A stretch of 64,000 nucleotides of DNA, taken from contig JACTVC010000007.1 of NCBI GenBank assembly GCA_018417955.1, positions 1,116,001-1,180,000 on the forward strand, in the 5' to 3' direction. The notes beneath the pieces were generated by a model, which searched no databases, was not told where the DNA came from, and worked only from the letters and a program-made list of their open reading frames with translations. The translations under genes were made by a program, and so were the position numbers. Below, piece by piece: positions 30,196 through 40,924 of this stretch (positions are counted from its first letter, which is position 1; each line of letters begins with the position of its first letter). The DNA comes from Laccaria trichodermophora (Eukaryota > Basidiomycota > Agaricomycetes > Agaricales > Hydnangiaceae).

Positions 30196-32482
30196 ATGCC
30201 AACCACCAGAGCTACTACCAAATCAACCTCTGCTGCTGCCACCTCTAGATCCAGGAAGAGGCAGGGCTCTGCTACTGACCAGACTCCTAAGAAGAGGTTG
30301 AGATCTGATTCCAACAAGAAGGCATCTAAGAAAGATCTAGGGGAGGAGGGGCAGGAGGGAGAGGGTCAAAAGGAGGGGAAGGAGGGGGAGGGGCAGGAGG
30401 AGGAGCAGGAGGAGGAGCAGGAGGTGGAGCAGGAGGAGGGTCAAGGGGAGGAGGAGGAGGAGGAGGAAGAGAAAGAAGCTTTGGCTGAGCTGGAGGATGA
30501 GGTGGTTGTTGATAAGCCCAGACATGGGGGGAAGAAGGGGAAGGATGTCGTCCTGAACAAGGGGGGGAAAAAAGGGTACGAAATTAATTAAATTTACTTT
30601 GACATTCTCTAACATGAATTTTTAGCAAAAAGGGGCGCAAAACCAGTGCCCAGAAAAATGCAGAAGTGGCAGCTGAAGAAGCCAAGCGGGTCAAAAAGCA
30701 GACTCAGTGAGTTTTATTGCTTTATTTAAATCTTACATACTGAAATATTTAAAGCACTATGAAACTTTTAACCCAAAGGGGTATTTCAGTTGCACCACCT
30801 GCACGTGCTGCTGTTTCTGCTGCCCCTGCTGCTTCCTCCATCCCTTCCAGTTCTGCTGCTTCTTCTGTTCCTGTTGTCCCTGATGTTCAGGCTATCCCTG
30901 CTACTCTTGTTCCTGCCGTTGCTGATATTCATGCTATTTCTGCTGTTTCTCCTGCTATGCCCACTGTTTCTGCTGTTTCTACTATTCCCACTGCATCCAC
31001 TGGTTCTGCTATTTCCACTGTTTCTGCTGTTTCTGCTGCTGTTTCTGCTGCTGTTCTTTCTGTTTCTGATACCACTGTTCCTATTTCTACCACTGCTCCA
31101 TTGACTTCTGGTGATGAACCAGGAGATGTCTCTATGGAAAGCCCTCCTCGTCCTGAGGGTTCTTCACGTGCCACTGGAGGCATTTTGCGGAACAGAGCTA
31201 TGGGTCAACATTACAATCCTGTTGACGATGAAGATTTTCAGATTGCTCCTGTCTTAGGAAAAGTCAAGGGTGTTGTTAAGATATATGTTTCACCTCTAGA
31301 TCCTGTTGAACTGGAATTTGCCACCATGCAACCAAGTCTGAAGGTTCCTGTCACTGTCAACATGAACTTGGGACCAGTTCTTAAAGAAGTAGCTCTTCGC
31401 TGGCCACCAATTACTTGTAAGTAATTCATGATGTATAATGCTTTAAATGTGATATAACTCTGTTTAGGTAACCGTATCCTTGTTTATGATGCTCTTGATG
31501 GCCTTTGGATGGCCCAAGGTCTCTATGATATTGCGGTTGAAATCAATGACACCATTTTATTTGACAATTCAGGTGACAAGGCAACTCTACACCTTCTTGT
31601 TGTGGGTATTATATTCTATTTCAATATACTACAAAAGATTAACTTCTAATTATATTATAGGGTTCTTTTGAGCCTGGAATTTCTTTTTCCTCAATTCCCC
31701 CTTCTCGTGCTCGTTCACTCCAAGGTGGATCTCTTCCATCTACCTCTCGTTCTGCCACACCCCACTCCTCTGTCCGTTCTCACTCTCGCTCACATTCTCT
31801 ATCAACATCTGGGGATATCCAATCTGGCAGTATTGAGCCTGCTGATGCAGTTCCAACTCAAAAAGATGCTGAGGACTTGGGCACTACTTTCAGTCCATAT
31901 GAATCAAGTCTTCTCCATATTCTTAACATTCCCATGGACCTTACTCGTTCAGCAACTGCCAAGTCCCTCTCAGAACAATTTCTTGCCTACCTTGCTGTCG
32001 CTGATGCTCTTAATGCCATGCGCAAGGTTAAGCAGTGGCCTGAAAGAGCACCTACTGAGAAGCATGTTATTGAACTTTTTATTGGGAAAAGCCAGTGGAA
32101 CAATGTTTGGCGACCAATCTTCAGTAGGGCTTCTCAGCACTTTCCAGACATGGTCAAGTGGCTACAAGGTTGAACTTTTTATTGGGAAAAGCCAGTGGAA
32201 CAATGTTTGGCGACCAATCTTCAGTAGGGCTTCTCAGCACTTTCCAGACATGGTCAAGTGGCTACAAGGTGATGCTGACAGCAAGACTGCGGAGGAGCTT
32301 TGGGGGATAGAGGGGAAGTACAATCTCAAGATGTTGAAGGAATGGATGGATAGAGGTGGAAAGCCCTTGAAAGGGAAGGCTAGAGCTGTTGAAGAACCTG
32401 TTGCTGAAAGCTCATTGAAGGGATCAGAGAAAGACAAGGAGAAGAAGAAGAAGAAGAAGAAGAAGTCAGATAAATCAGATGA
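30196..32482 (+). CDS. N-terminal half of CxC5/CxC6 transposon protein (partner region)
   Basis: The start is MPTTRATTKSTSAAATSRSR at 30196. Exons are 30196-30575, 30626-30706, 30755-31416, 31468-31605 and 31661-32482, all with GT-AG borders. Order: basic Ser/Arg/Lys start, a long Glu/Gly/Gln run, and an Ala/Ser/Val/Pro low-complexity region. Next is the conserved motif GGILRNRAMGQHYNP, then a probably beta-rich domain (KIYVSPLDPVEL, LVYDALDGLWMAQGLYDI) and a helical domain ending VIELFIGKSQWNNVW and EELWGIEGKYNLKMLKEWM. The tail is Lys-rich. The region 59593-60757 is a diverged homologue with the same order, so this is a real conserved protein; function unknown. A perfect 100-bp tandem duplication (32071-32270) shifts the frame. 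A splice donor at 32483 would join it to the next exon, making one protein with 32561-34958. Confidence 0.75.
32071..32270 (+). repeat. Perfect 100-bp tandem duplication within coding sequence
   Basis: Two identical 100-bp copies (32071-32170 and 32171-32270) begin TGAACTTTTTATTGGG. The copy number breaks the frame after MVKWLQG with TGA; removing one copy restores it. It is a recent event or an assembly artefact. Confidence 0.95.
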
Positions 32483-32560
32483 GTAAGTTGGGATGTAATA
32501 GTTACATATGCAATTGTTTGGGGTTTTTTGAATCTAACTTTTTACTATGCATTTTTTCAG
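32483..32560 (+). other. Intron that fuses the two reading frames
   Basis: The donor GTAAGTTGGG follows ...SDGA-type sequence and the acceptor TTTTTTCAG precedes ATTTTTAG. The phase is 2 and splicing gives Glu-Phe-Leu-Val across the joint. An intron in the same phase and place occurs at 60758-60851 in the second copy, giving Lys-Phe-Ala-Val. Without splicing both upstream frames stop within the intron. Confidence 0.65.
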
Positions 32561-34958
32561 ATTTTTAGTTAAGCCTCATGTGATGGCTATTTCACCTTTG
32601 ATCTGGCTAGTTTTATGGCTTGCATTTCAGCCTCTTATATCAGTCACTGGACCAACAACAGCATTTCTAAATATCTTGATTCTGGCTGTATGTTCTCTAA
32701 AGCCTTATACTTTGGCTACATCACCTGTAATCTGGCTGGTTATGTGGTTTGCATTGGTTCCTGGTGTAATGGCCACAGGCTCAACAACACCATTTCCTGA
32801 TATCCCATTTCAGGCTTTTAGTCAATTCATTTTGACAACATTTAACCCTGAAATCTCACTGGAAACTGTTCTGCTTGTCTTTTTTTCTTTAGTGGAAAAT
32901 CCAGACTTGCTTAATTTACATGCATGTCAGAAACATCCAAAAGTCCTAAATGAAAAGAAAATTATTGCATCAAGTTGGATGAAATCACTGGGCCGTGCAT
33001 TAAATGAACGACTGGATTCAGATCTCTCAATGCTATTTCAATCAAATGAATTTGTGCAAAATTCATGGGAAACTGCACTAGCTCTCAAGCTTGATGCATT
33101 TTCAGAGCTTCTTGGACTCACACCTTACAAAAAAGGTGTTTTCAATAAAAAGCTGCAGAAAGTTTCTCAAAAGGCTATTGAGCCCATACAAATCATCTGT
33201 CCTATTGACATGGAGTGCGAAACTGCCTCATGTAACTCCCAACATATTGGAGTATATACTCGTCAACGTGATATGCCTCTGGTGACTTTGATTCGAGGAT
33301 CTTCAATTTACAAGAATGTTGGTGTATTGACTGGAGAGTGTAAAACATGTCACTCAATGTATTATGCTGACCATCAAATACATCATAATCAAGGCAATCA
33401 GACAGAAACATTCCTGAACTCTGCCAAATACCTCCAAATTGGAAGCAATATTTGGGTTGACACTATCTTTTCAAATGCTCTGCTGAATGGCATGTACTCA
33501 TTTCATGCATCTGCAAACACCTATACACAATATTGGAACAATAGCTTTGGAACTATTGACCCTCAAAATTAGTCGAAAACAAATTTGGCAAGCTTTTGTA
33601 CAGCATTTTATTAGAGATGTGGCTTCAACTTCAAATACTACATTTGAAACTCAACCTAATATTGCTATTGATGACTTGACTCAACATGCCTTTGCTGTTC
33701 TTGGTAAGAATGGTGAAATACCAGGTGCAAGAGAACACACCTGCTCTGATTGTACAAAGCCTTTCAAACAAACAATGCAGGATACAGAGCGCATTCCAGG
33801 TACACTTGATGTTAATATGATAACTTTGGATGGTGTTGTTATGGGTCCACAGGTTTGTCTACCTTATTGAATTGAATTAAATTAAATTGATCCCCTGCTT
33901 AGATTTGTGCTTTTGACATTTGTACTAATGACCTTCTTAATGCTCGTGGTGGTGCACTCTGTGCAACACATGAAGCTTTACTTGCAAATAAATGTCGCAT
34001 GGTTGGCTGTTCTAAAGAAAAGATACAAGGAACACAAGCTTGTAATGAGCATATGGCTGACTGGAAGAAAAGTGTTCAAGATCGCAGTAAAGCCACTATT
34101 AATGGTATTCGACGTGTTCTTCAATGTCCTGGTGAACATCAAGAATGGCAAAATATTCCTGATGCTGCTATTCAACAGCCACATGATGATGAGATTGATG
34201 CAAATGAGGCTGAAAATCCTCAACCATCAATAAAGCGAAAGACATACTTCTCACCTAATCGTTCATATTGTGTTGAAACAGCATGTGCACCATGTGGAGT
34301 TGTCATTGCATGGACCAAATTTCCAAAATCTGAATCTCCAACTAATATTCTTAATTGGCTTGATGAAATCTTTCCTAACAAGGAGGATCGACCTGCTTAT
34401 ATATGCATTGATAAAGCATGTCAAGTCTTCAAGACAGCTGTTGGAAGTACAAGGTGGAAAGATTGGACAGACACAACTTGGTTTATTGTTGACACATATC
34501 ACTATAACAATCACCGTGCCACAGATGAAATTTGTCGAAAATGGTGTAATCCTGCACCAAAAGATGGCAGTGCACCAAATCTTGTGGGGGAAAAAGTTGA
34601 TGAGGATGGAAATCTTATACAGTGGAGAGAATTTAACACCCAAGTCTGTGAACAACTTAATGCATGGCTTGCTGGCTATGAATCCATTTTAAAGCGGATG
34701 ACATCAAAAAACTTCAATTGGTTTATACATACTATGCTCATTTACCATGTCAAGCATGTCCTTGCCAAAATGGCATCTATGAAGGGTGATGGATCAACAG
34801 ATGAAGAAAACAGTGATGAGGAAAGCAGTAATGAAGAAAGCAGTGATGAGGAGGGCAGTGATGAGAAAAGCAGTGACAAGGACAGCAATGAGGAAGAAAG
34901 CAATGAGGAAAGTGATTCTACAAATAGCAGTGATCATGATATGCATCTTTCAGATTAA
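32561..34958 (+). CDS. KDZ-type transposase with CxC5 and CxC6 cysteine clusters
   Basis: Exons are 32561-33852 and 33903-34958. Order: a hydrophobic segment present twice (SPLIWLVLWLAF and SPVIWLVMWFALVPGVMATG), then helices (PFQAFSQFILTTFNP, LETVLLVFFSL). The CxC5 cluster follows (ICPIDMECETASC, CKTCHSMYYADH), then QYWNNSF, the HTCSDCTKPF pair, MDGVVMGPQ-like LDGVVMGPQ, and the CxC6 region (CAFDICTNDLLNARGGALC, CRMVGC). The predicted catalytic part has D in YICIDKAC, D in FIVDTYHYNNH and E in VCEQLNAWL, arranged as in RNase H-fold DDE transposases. The C-terminus is an acidic Glu/Asp/Ser tail ending DHDMHLSD. A single-base insertion in the C run near 33560 shifts the frame (TID then LKISRKQIW); otherwise it is open. 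The CxC5/CxC6 names are established for KDZ-associated clusters; the triad assignment is inference. Confidence 0.8.
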
Positions 34959-35063
34959 GTATATATTTAGTAGAAGTAGTTACTGACAAATCAATTCCAT
35001 GTATTTAGCTAGTCCAGCTTTGTTGTTAAATATCCAGAGAAATCCAATTTTGTATTGAATATG

Positions 35064-35960
35064 GTTGACAGAGTTGGGAGTCCAGTGGAGTCCAGTCCAG
35101 TCCAGTTTTGTATTAGATACAGTTGACAGTCCAGTTTTGCATAAGACACAGTTGCCAGTCCAGTTCAGTCCAGTGGAGTCCAGTCCAGTCCAGTTTTGTG
35201 TTGGATACAGTTGGCAGTCCAGTAGAGTCCAGTTTTGTGTTGGGTCCAGCAGTGGAGTCCAGTCCAGTCCAGTCCAGTTTTGTATTAGATACAGTTGACA
35301 GTCCAGTGGAGTCCAGTTTGCATAAGACACAGTTGCCAGTCCAGTTCAGTCCAGTGGAGTCCAGTCCAGTCCAGTTTTGTATTGGATACAGTTGGCAGTC
35401 CAGTGGAGTCCAGTTTTGTGTTGGATGCAGCAGTGGAGTCCAGTCCAGTCCAGTCCAGTCCAGTTTTGTGTTGGATACAGTTGCCAGTCCAGTGGAGTCC
35501 AGTGGAGTCCAGTTTTGCATAAGACACAGTTGGCAGTCCAGTTCAGTCCAGTGGAGTCCAGTCCAGTCCAGTAGAGTGAGTCCAGTGGAGTCCAGTCCAG
35601 TCCAGTTTTGTGTTGGATACAGTTGGCAGTCCAGTGGAGTCCAGTGGAGTCCAGTTTTGTGTAAGATGCAGTTGCCAGTCCAGTTCAGTCCAGTGGAGTC
35701 CAGTTTTGTGTTGAGTACAGCAGTGGAGTCCAGCCCAGTCCAGTTTTGTGTTAGATAGTCTCCAGTCCAGTGGGAGTCCAGCCCAGTCCAGTTGTGTGTT
35801 GGATAGTCCAGTCTCCAGTCCAGTGGAGTCCAGTGGGGTCCAGTTTTGTGACAGTATGTAGTGAAGTCTCAATATATAGTGAGGTCCAGTGAAGGCCAGT
35901 GGAGTCCAGTGGAGTCCAGTGGAGTCCAGTGGAGTCCATGTGGATTGCGTGGGGGATGGT
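35064..35960. repeat. Right subterminal GGAGTCCAGT array of the 28247 element
   Basis: A tandem of roughly 90-110-bp units made of CAGTGGAGTCCAGTCCAGT, TTTTGTGTTGGATACAGTTG and repeats thereof, with tens of GGAGTCC sites. The last part becomes a simple TGGAGTCCAG repeat next to the terminus. Long open frames on both strands here are artefacts. Confidence 0.95.
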
Positions 35961-35969
35961 AAAGTATTG

Positions 35970-36078
35970 CCTGTCCCTGGTTACTCAGCTAATATATCAC
36001 TAATATAATATATTGCTGATGCATTGTGAGAAATCGCGTACTGACAACCTTTTCAGAATCAGCTGTAATGGATGACGA
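35970..36078 (+). repeat. Short dispersed repeat flanking the element
   Basis: Inverted copy of 25583-25690. It starts at the base after the terminus of the 28247 element, so that element probably inserted into or beside it. Confidence 0.7.
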
Positions 36079-37500
36079 ACAATGTTATTGTTTGAGTTGT
36101 AGTACATAGAGCAGAGATGTTGATGTGGCTGCTCAACCAGCCATCAACAGCGCTCAGAAAGTGCTGAGCACTGAAGGAGCACTGCATGCACTTGTTATTG
36201 AGGAAATAAAAATACATAAAAATGTATTTAAAGGTCCTAAGGAGTAGTACTAGCATTTGAGATAGGTAGCACTATGTATTTACCAGGCAGGGAGTAAAAG
36301 TCAGACGAATTTCAATCTACAGCTGAGTTGCCGGCACTTTCAGTTGCTTTACTGTGACCCTCCCAACCTATCCCATCACCTGTACCTACACAATCCTCTG
36401 ATTCCCATGAAAATTTGTGGATCCATTCAGGTTTTCATTATGAAGATATCTATGTAAGTTTCATGGCCATTTAGGGGACACAGTATAGTTTAAATCAGAT
36501 GAAATACACTCTATTCCCTGACTTTCACAACTAATACTTCATTATCAAAGTGAATATAGCCCTCAGAAATTGTAAAGTGACATCCACCTTTAGCTGAGAT
36601 CAGGTGAATTTGATCCCCTGAATATTAGGCAAGCAGAGAAAGGTTTCCCAACACAATTCTATGTTTTAAAAACCTCCTAAATATCAAAAAATGGGAACAT
36701 AACTTTCAGGTGTGTTATTTCACTCAAAATGTAAAACTGCCTGTCCTAATATTGTTTCACTTATGCTATAGGTGTTAGGCTATAGCTGGCAGGTTTTAAA
36801 TTACAAGTTGCTGGAATGATATGTTTTTTATCTTAAAAAACAGATACTCCTTTCTCTGCAACTTTTAGCCAACTTCTGATGAAAGGTTAAGGTAAAGGTT
36901 GTAAATTAACCATGTTAAGATGTATTACCATTGTCAGAGTAATGTTGCCTTCCTCTCCTTGCTTAATGTCAGTTGTATTTCCTTGGTATTTCCAGTGTTT
37001 TCAATGTGTTTGGGAAGTTTGCATCTATTTGTCTAAAGCTTCAAATGTGTCATCTGAGTTCACAACATCGCATCCATCTACTTGCGAGGGCGCCATGAAC
37101 ATGAAACATGAAAAATCGGGCTGTATTCTACTTGTAGAGTACCAGAATGTCTATGTTTTATTAAATTTAGGTGTAAAGAATGAATAGCATGCCTTTTGAG
37201 GATCTGGCCACAGAGAGGCAACTATTTGCAACTATTTGGCAATGTCATCCAGCTGGATCCTGAGCCATCCATCCAAATGCTGCTCAATTAAAATACCAAA
37301 AGTCATTTTATATGTCAAAAACAAGTTGCAACTGAGGAAATATGAACTTGTTACAATAATAAATATGAATGACACCCTCCAAAATGCATTTCCATGATTT
37401 TCTGCTCAAAAGCTTGCTTTGTTGATAATTGTTTGTTACCTGGAAAGGTCATCCAGAACATGACTTGTGCTAGACTCGCTACCAGTTCGTTCGGTGGTGA
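36079..37500. other. No recognisable gene or repeat
   Basis: AT-rich sequence with only short frames (for example 36912-37187 plus), none with family resemblance. Splice-like sites occur but no exon pair is convincing. Confidence 0.5.
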
Positions 37501-37518
37501 TCACAATTTGTTTGTCCC

Positions 37519-37707
37519 ATGTTGTGGCTTTGTTGTGGCTTCAAACATCAAGCAGAGAGTGAAAGGCAAGATCACCACCGAAGGACTGGGCGGAACGGAG
37601 CCAGATTTGTCGAGGTCCCCACATGTGACATGGCACTTAGTGAAATTTCGCGTTTTGCACCAAAACTTCGAAATAAGGTGGCCACACTTTCAAAAAAGAA
37701 ATCTTGA
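37519..37707 (+). pseudogene. Possible coding remnant
   Basis: The plus strand ends with FVEVPTCDMALSEISRFAPK and LRNKVATLSKKKS, which looks protein-like. The underlying DNA at about 37600-37660 recurs inverted at about 38290-38350. Confidence 0.3.
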
Positions 37708-37744
37708 GGCACAGATTTCTAATGTACTTGCAAAAGTAATGTGA

Positions 37745-38400
37745 ATGGCATACATTTTAAAAACAAAAAAAACTGAGACGATACAAGGATACAAAGAAGG
37801 CGGTGGTGGAGGTGGCAGTGGAGGATTTCAAGGAAACGGATGAGGGTAGAATAATGGATTCTGTAGTTGACAAGAAGAAAAAGATGATGGGGTATAAGTG
37901 GGATAATAATAAGGAATAGGGATATGAACAGGTGGAGCATGCTGCATTTGAGGTAGTTGATGATCATTGGGCTGAGGAGTTGCGAGCGCCACATATGGAT
38001 TATTGGATAATAGAGTACAACGAGAACTTGAGGGTCCGGGCCGTGGTTTGACAAGGTGTGGGGGGAATGTTTGGGGTGCATCGTCGTTTTGGTTGATCCT
38101 CGTTCACCCCACTCGCATCGCCATGTCCAGGCTGTAATGCACGCGTTGCACCTCTTGCTGCCCACAGTTTCAATGGTTTAGGCTGTTTAGGTCCAACATA
38201 CAAGCTCTTGAACAAGGCAATGTAGGCTGGATGGACGACGAGGAACGGGAGGCATGGGGCAGATGATGGTCGACACAGAGCAGATTGATGAAATTTCACC
38301 AAGTCCTGTGTCACAAAGTGTGACCTCGACAAAACTGGATTTGTTCAGCCCAGCCGTTTCTGAATGTAGCCTGCGGAGTTTGAAAGAAATGGTTGGTCAC
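37745..38400 (-). pseudogene. Pro-rich gene remnant, unknown family
   Basis: The minus strand has a Pro/Tyr/Gln-rich frame (YVALATPQPNDHQLPQ, PPVHIPIPYYYPTYTPSSF, GNPPLPPPPPPPSLYP) at about 37780-38030. Upstream in a shifted frame it has KPLKLWAARGATRALQPGHG. The style resembles the linker of the 25801-27738 gene, but no SAM-like domain is seen. Confidence 0.4.
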
Positions 38401-38929
38401 GAGCCTAGACTTGTGCATCCATCATCTTCACATCTCTGATTGAGGCAGAAATTTTTCGAAAAAATTGGAAATATATTTCTACATCACCTGGTAGCTCTGA
38501 GTGGCTGTAACACTAAATTTGAAAGAGAAAAATGAGAATTATCACAACTGAAATATTCTGGTGAAATGCAGCTTTTTCAGAGGGATTTTGACATGGAAAA
38601 AACATATGTGGATGCTCTTTTGGCAAGAGAAACATACACAGGATACAGGAAAACATACCAGTCATCAATACTGATCCAGGATGTACCATTTCTAAGAATT
38701 TTATATCATAAAACATATCTAAGCTATATTTAGATTTGTTATATCACAAACATGCTGGATCCAAAAATAGAACAGATTTCAAACATTACAAAGCTATTTT
38801 TTGATTTTTCTATTATATCTGATGCCAGATTTTGATATTTCACCCAAAAAAAATCAAAATTTCGCCCCCTGGGGTGATTTTTTAAAAGCAAGCGGAATGC
38901 AAGCAAAAATAGGCAAAGGACATTGCACA
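38400..38929. other. No clear feature
   Basis: AT-rich spacer downstream of the KDZ gene's 3' end. Confidence 0.4.
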
Positions 38930-39633
38930 TCAGTTGGCAAATGGTGTACAAGGCAATTGCACACCTTGTAGGGCTAGGACTACATCTATGGCTGATGTGA
39001 ATGCAATTTCATCTCTATCAAAGTATATATTAGCCAGCCACCATAATTTTATCCTGAATAAAAGCTTACCATTGGAAGTTGTATTTCGGTATGCTCTTTC
39101 TAATCTCTCCAACTCAAACTTTCGATTGCACAATCAATCTCTAAGCCTTTGCTTGAGGGCTCTGGCATTGAGTTTTAACTGAAGAAATTTATTGCCCATC
39201 AGATCCTTCAAATTCTCTTGATCCCTCACACCAAACTTTTTCTTCTTTGTTTTAATGGTATCCTCTATAGCCTTTTGCTTCTTCACTATGGCCAGACGTG
39301 CTGCCAGGACATCCTCCACCAACATATCATCTCCATAGTCACCAGAAATTAGCTTTTGATCAAGGTCCCCCAACTCACCTGCAAATGCATTCCTTGCAGT
39401 ATACAAAGCCATTATCTCTTTGACAGCATTATTCACAATATTCTTTGGCTGTCTTGCCAAGGGCTTAGTCTGTGCCACAACCTGGTCTTTCCATTCTTTC
39501 TCAAGAAGAGGCATTTCTAGACCAAGTTCTTGGAGAATTTCCTCAGCCCCAATCTTCTTTTCTAGGCAATGCAGCCATTTACATTAAAGCCATTTTCCCA
39601 TCACCTTGAATGACTTTTTCTCTAGGTGTTTCA

Positions 39634-40924
39634 GAGGTCTTATCAGTGCCCCCCTAATTCCTGCAGGAATCCGGTCATTCCTGCGGATTCTGGTGGATTC
39701 TGGAGGAATGAAATTTGGCAGGGAGGCCTGCTATTTTCATAGTTCTGGTGCCTTACCATTCCAGCAGAATTATGGCATTCCGGAATTGACACCGGAATGT
39801 TCTGCAGGATTGGCAGGAATGGAATGCAACGGAATCCAGTCATTTGTTTGTTTGTTTTACTTTTGTTACCAAACAAAGGCAACATTACCAAACAAATGCA
39901 ACACCATTCCTTTCCACCACCAACAACCATCCTCTCCCCCACCCCCACGACAGCCACGATAAACCAACAACGCCACGCCAACTCACAACAACGACAACAA
40001 CGACTGCACAACAGCAACGACCACCCAGCAACAAACAGCAACGACCACCGCCAGTGACATGGCAGCCAAATGGACAACAACAACAACACCACCACCATCC
40101 ACGAGCACCCACCACGACGACCACACAAACGCCGCAACGCCACGTCACAACAACAACAATGCGACAACAACAACACGACGAACCCACCACCATCCACGAG
40201 CGCCCACAACGACCATGCACGCCGCAATGCCACATCACAAAACAACAACAATGCAACGACAACAACACAACAACAACAACACCTTGACAACCACGCAACG
40301 ATGACAACGCAACGATGACAGTGCAACGATGACCACACAATGACCCAGGATGACGACGACAATGGACAACGAGTCCCAGCACTACCCCCTTCTCCTTTAT
40401 TAGTCCCCACCACTCTCTCCCCCTCCATCCCCTCCCCAGGGCCTGCCCCACACCATTGCCTGTCTTTCCTCCCTTCCTTCCTCCCCCTTTCCTATGCTGA
40501 TCACATTGATCACACCCCCATACCACTCTCTGTCCCTCCCTTCCTCCTCCCTTCCTTCCTTCCTCTCCCCTTCCTTCCTTCCTCTCCCTCCCTTCCTTCC
40601 TCTCCCTCCCTTCCTTCCTTCCTTCCTTCCTCTCCCCCTCCCCCCCTCTCTTCCTGCCCCTTCATTTAACTTAGAAAATAGTAAATTAGATGTATATTTG
40701 AGTTTGAACATATAAATTTTATAAGAAAGTGTTGATTTCCTTTTAAGTCAGTGTGAAGAAGTGTATATTAGTGTGAATGTATCTAGCACAAAGAAAAGGT
40801 GTTGTATCTGTTGTATTCTGGCCCCATTCCTGTGTATTCTGGTCCCATTCCTGTGGATTCCTGCGGATTCCAGTCCCATTCCTGAGGATTCCTGCAGGAA
40901 TGGGTGGGGCACTGTAAAGTACTG
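39634..40924 (+). mobile_element. Non-autonomous asymmetric-terminus element, 1291 bp
   Basis: The left terminus is GAGGTCTTATCAGTGCCCCC; the right one, on the other strand, is CAGTACTTTACAGTGCCCC. The octamer GTGTTTCA is duplicated perfectly (39626-39633 and 40925-40932). Removing the element and one octamer restores the KDZ frame across DTQVKHLEKK. Internally there are GGAATCC/GGATTCC repeats at both ends, a CAACAACGAC-rich block (39950-40350) and a pyrimidine tract (40530-40670). It is the complete relative of 1-1073. Confidence 0.95.
40530..40670. repeat. Pyrimidine tract CCTTCCTTCC
   Basis: Nearly pure C/T on this strand. It is the same tract class as 1-280 on the opposite strand. Confidence 0.85.

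Larger units (their letters stand above)
28247..35969 (+). mobile_element. CxC5/CxC6 transposon with both termini, 7.7 kb
   Basis: The left terminus GAGGTCTTTACCATCCCCC is followed by CACGTAATCCATATGGACTCC-type sequence. The right end is the mirror image (CATGTGGATTGCGTGGGGG, then ATGGTAAAGTATTG ending at 35969). Between them are subterminal GGAGTCC arrays (28270-28590 and 35064-35960), a leader with intron-like cassettes (28830-29940) and the gene in two large parts (30196-32482 and 32561-34958). The flanking octamers (GGAGGGAG and CCTGTCCC) do not match, so the ends may come from recombination or the flank may be altered. It is nevertheless the only nearly complete candidate autonomous copy here. 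Confidence 0.7.

Noticed and set aside
35065..35872. Long frames on both strands in the GGAGTCC array
   Set aside because: Products are repeats such as SSPVQSS or LDWTGL; artefacts of the array.
28239..35977. Perfect 8-bp target duplication for the CxC5/CxC6 element
   Set aside because: Flanks read GGAGGGAG and CCTGTCCC; they do not match even allowing one or two substitutions.
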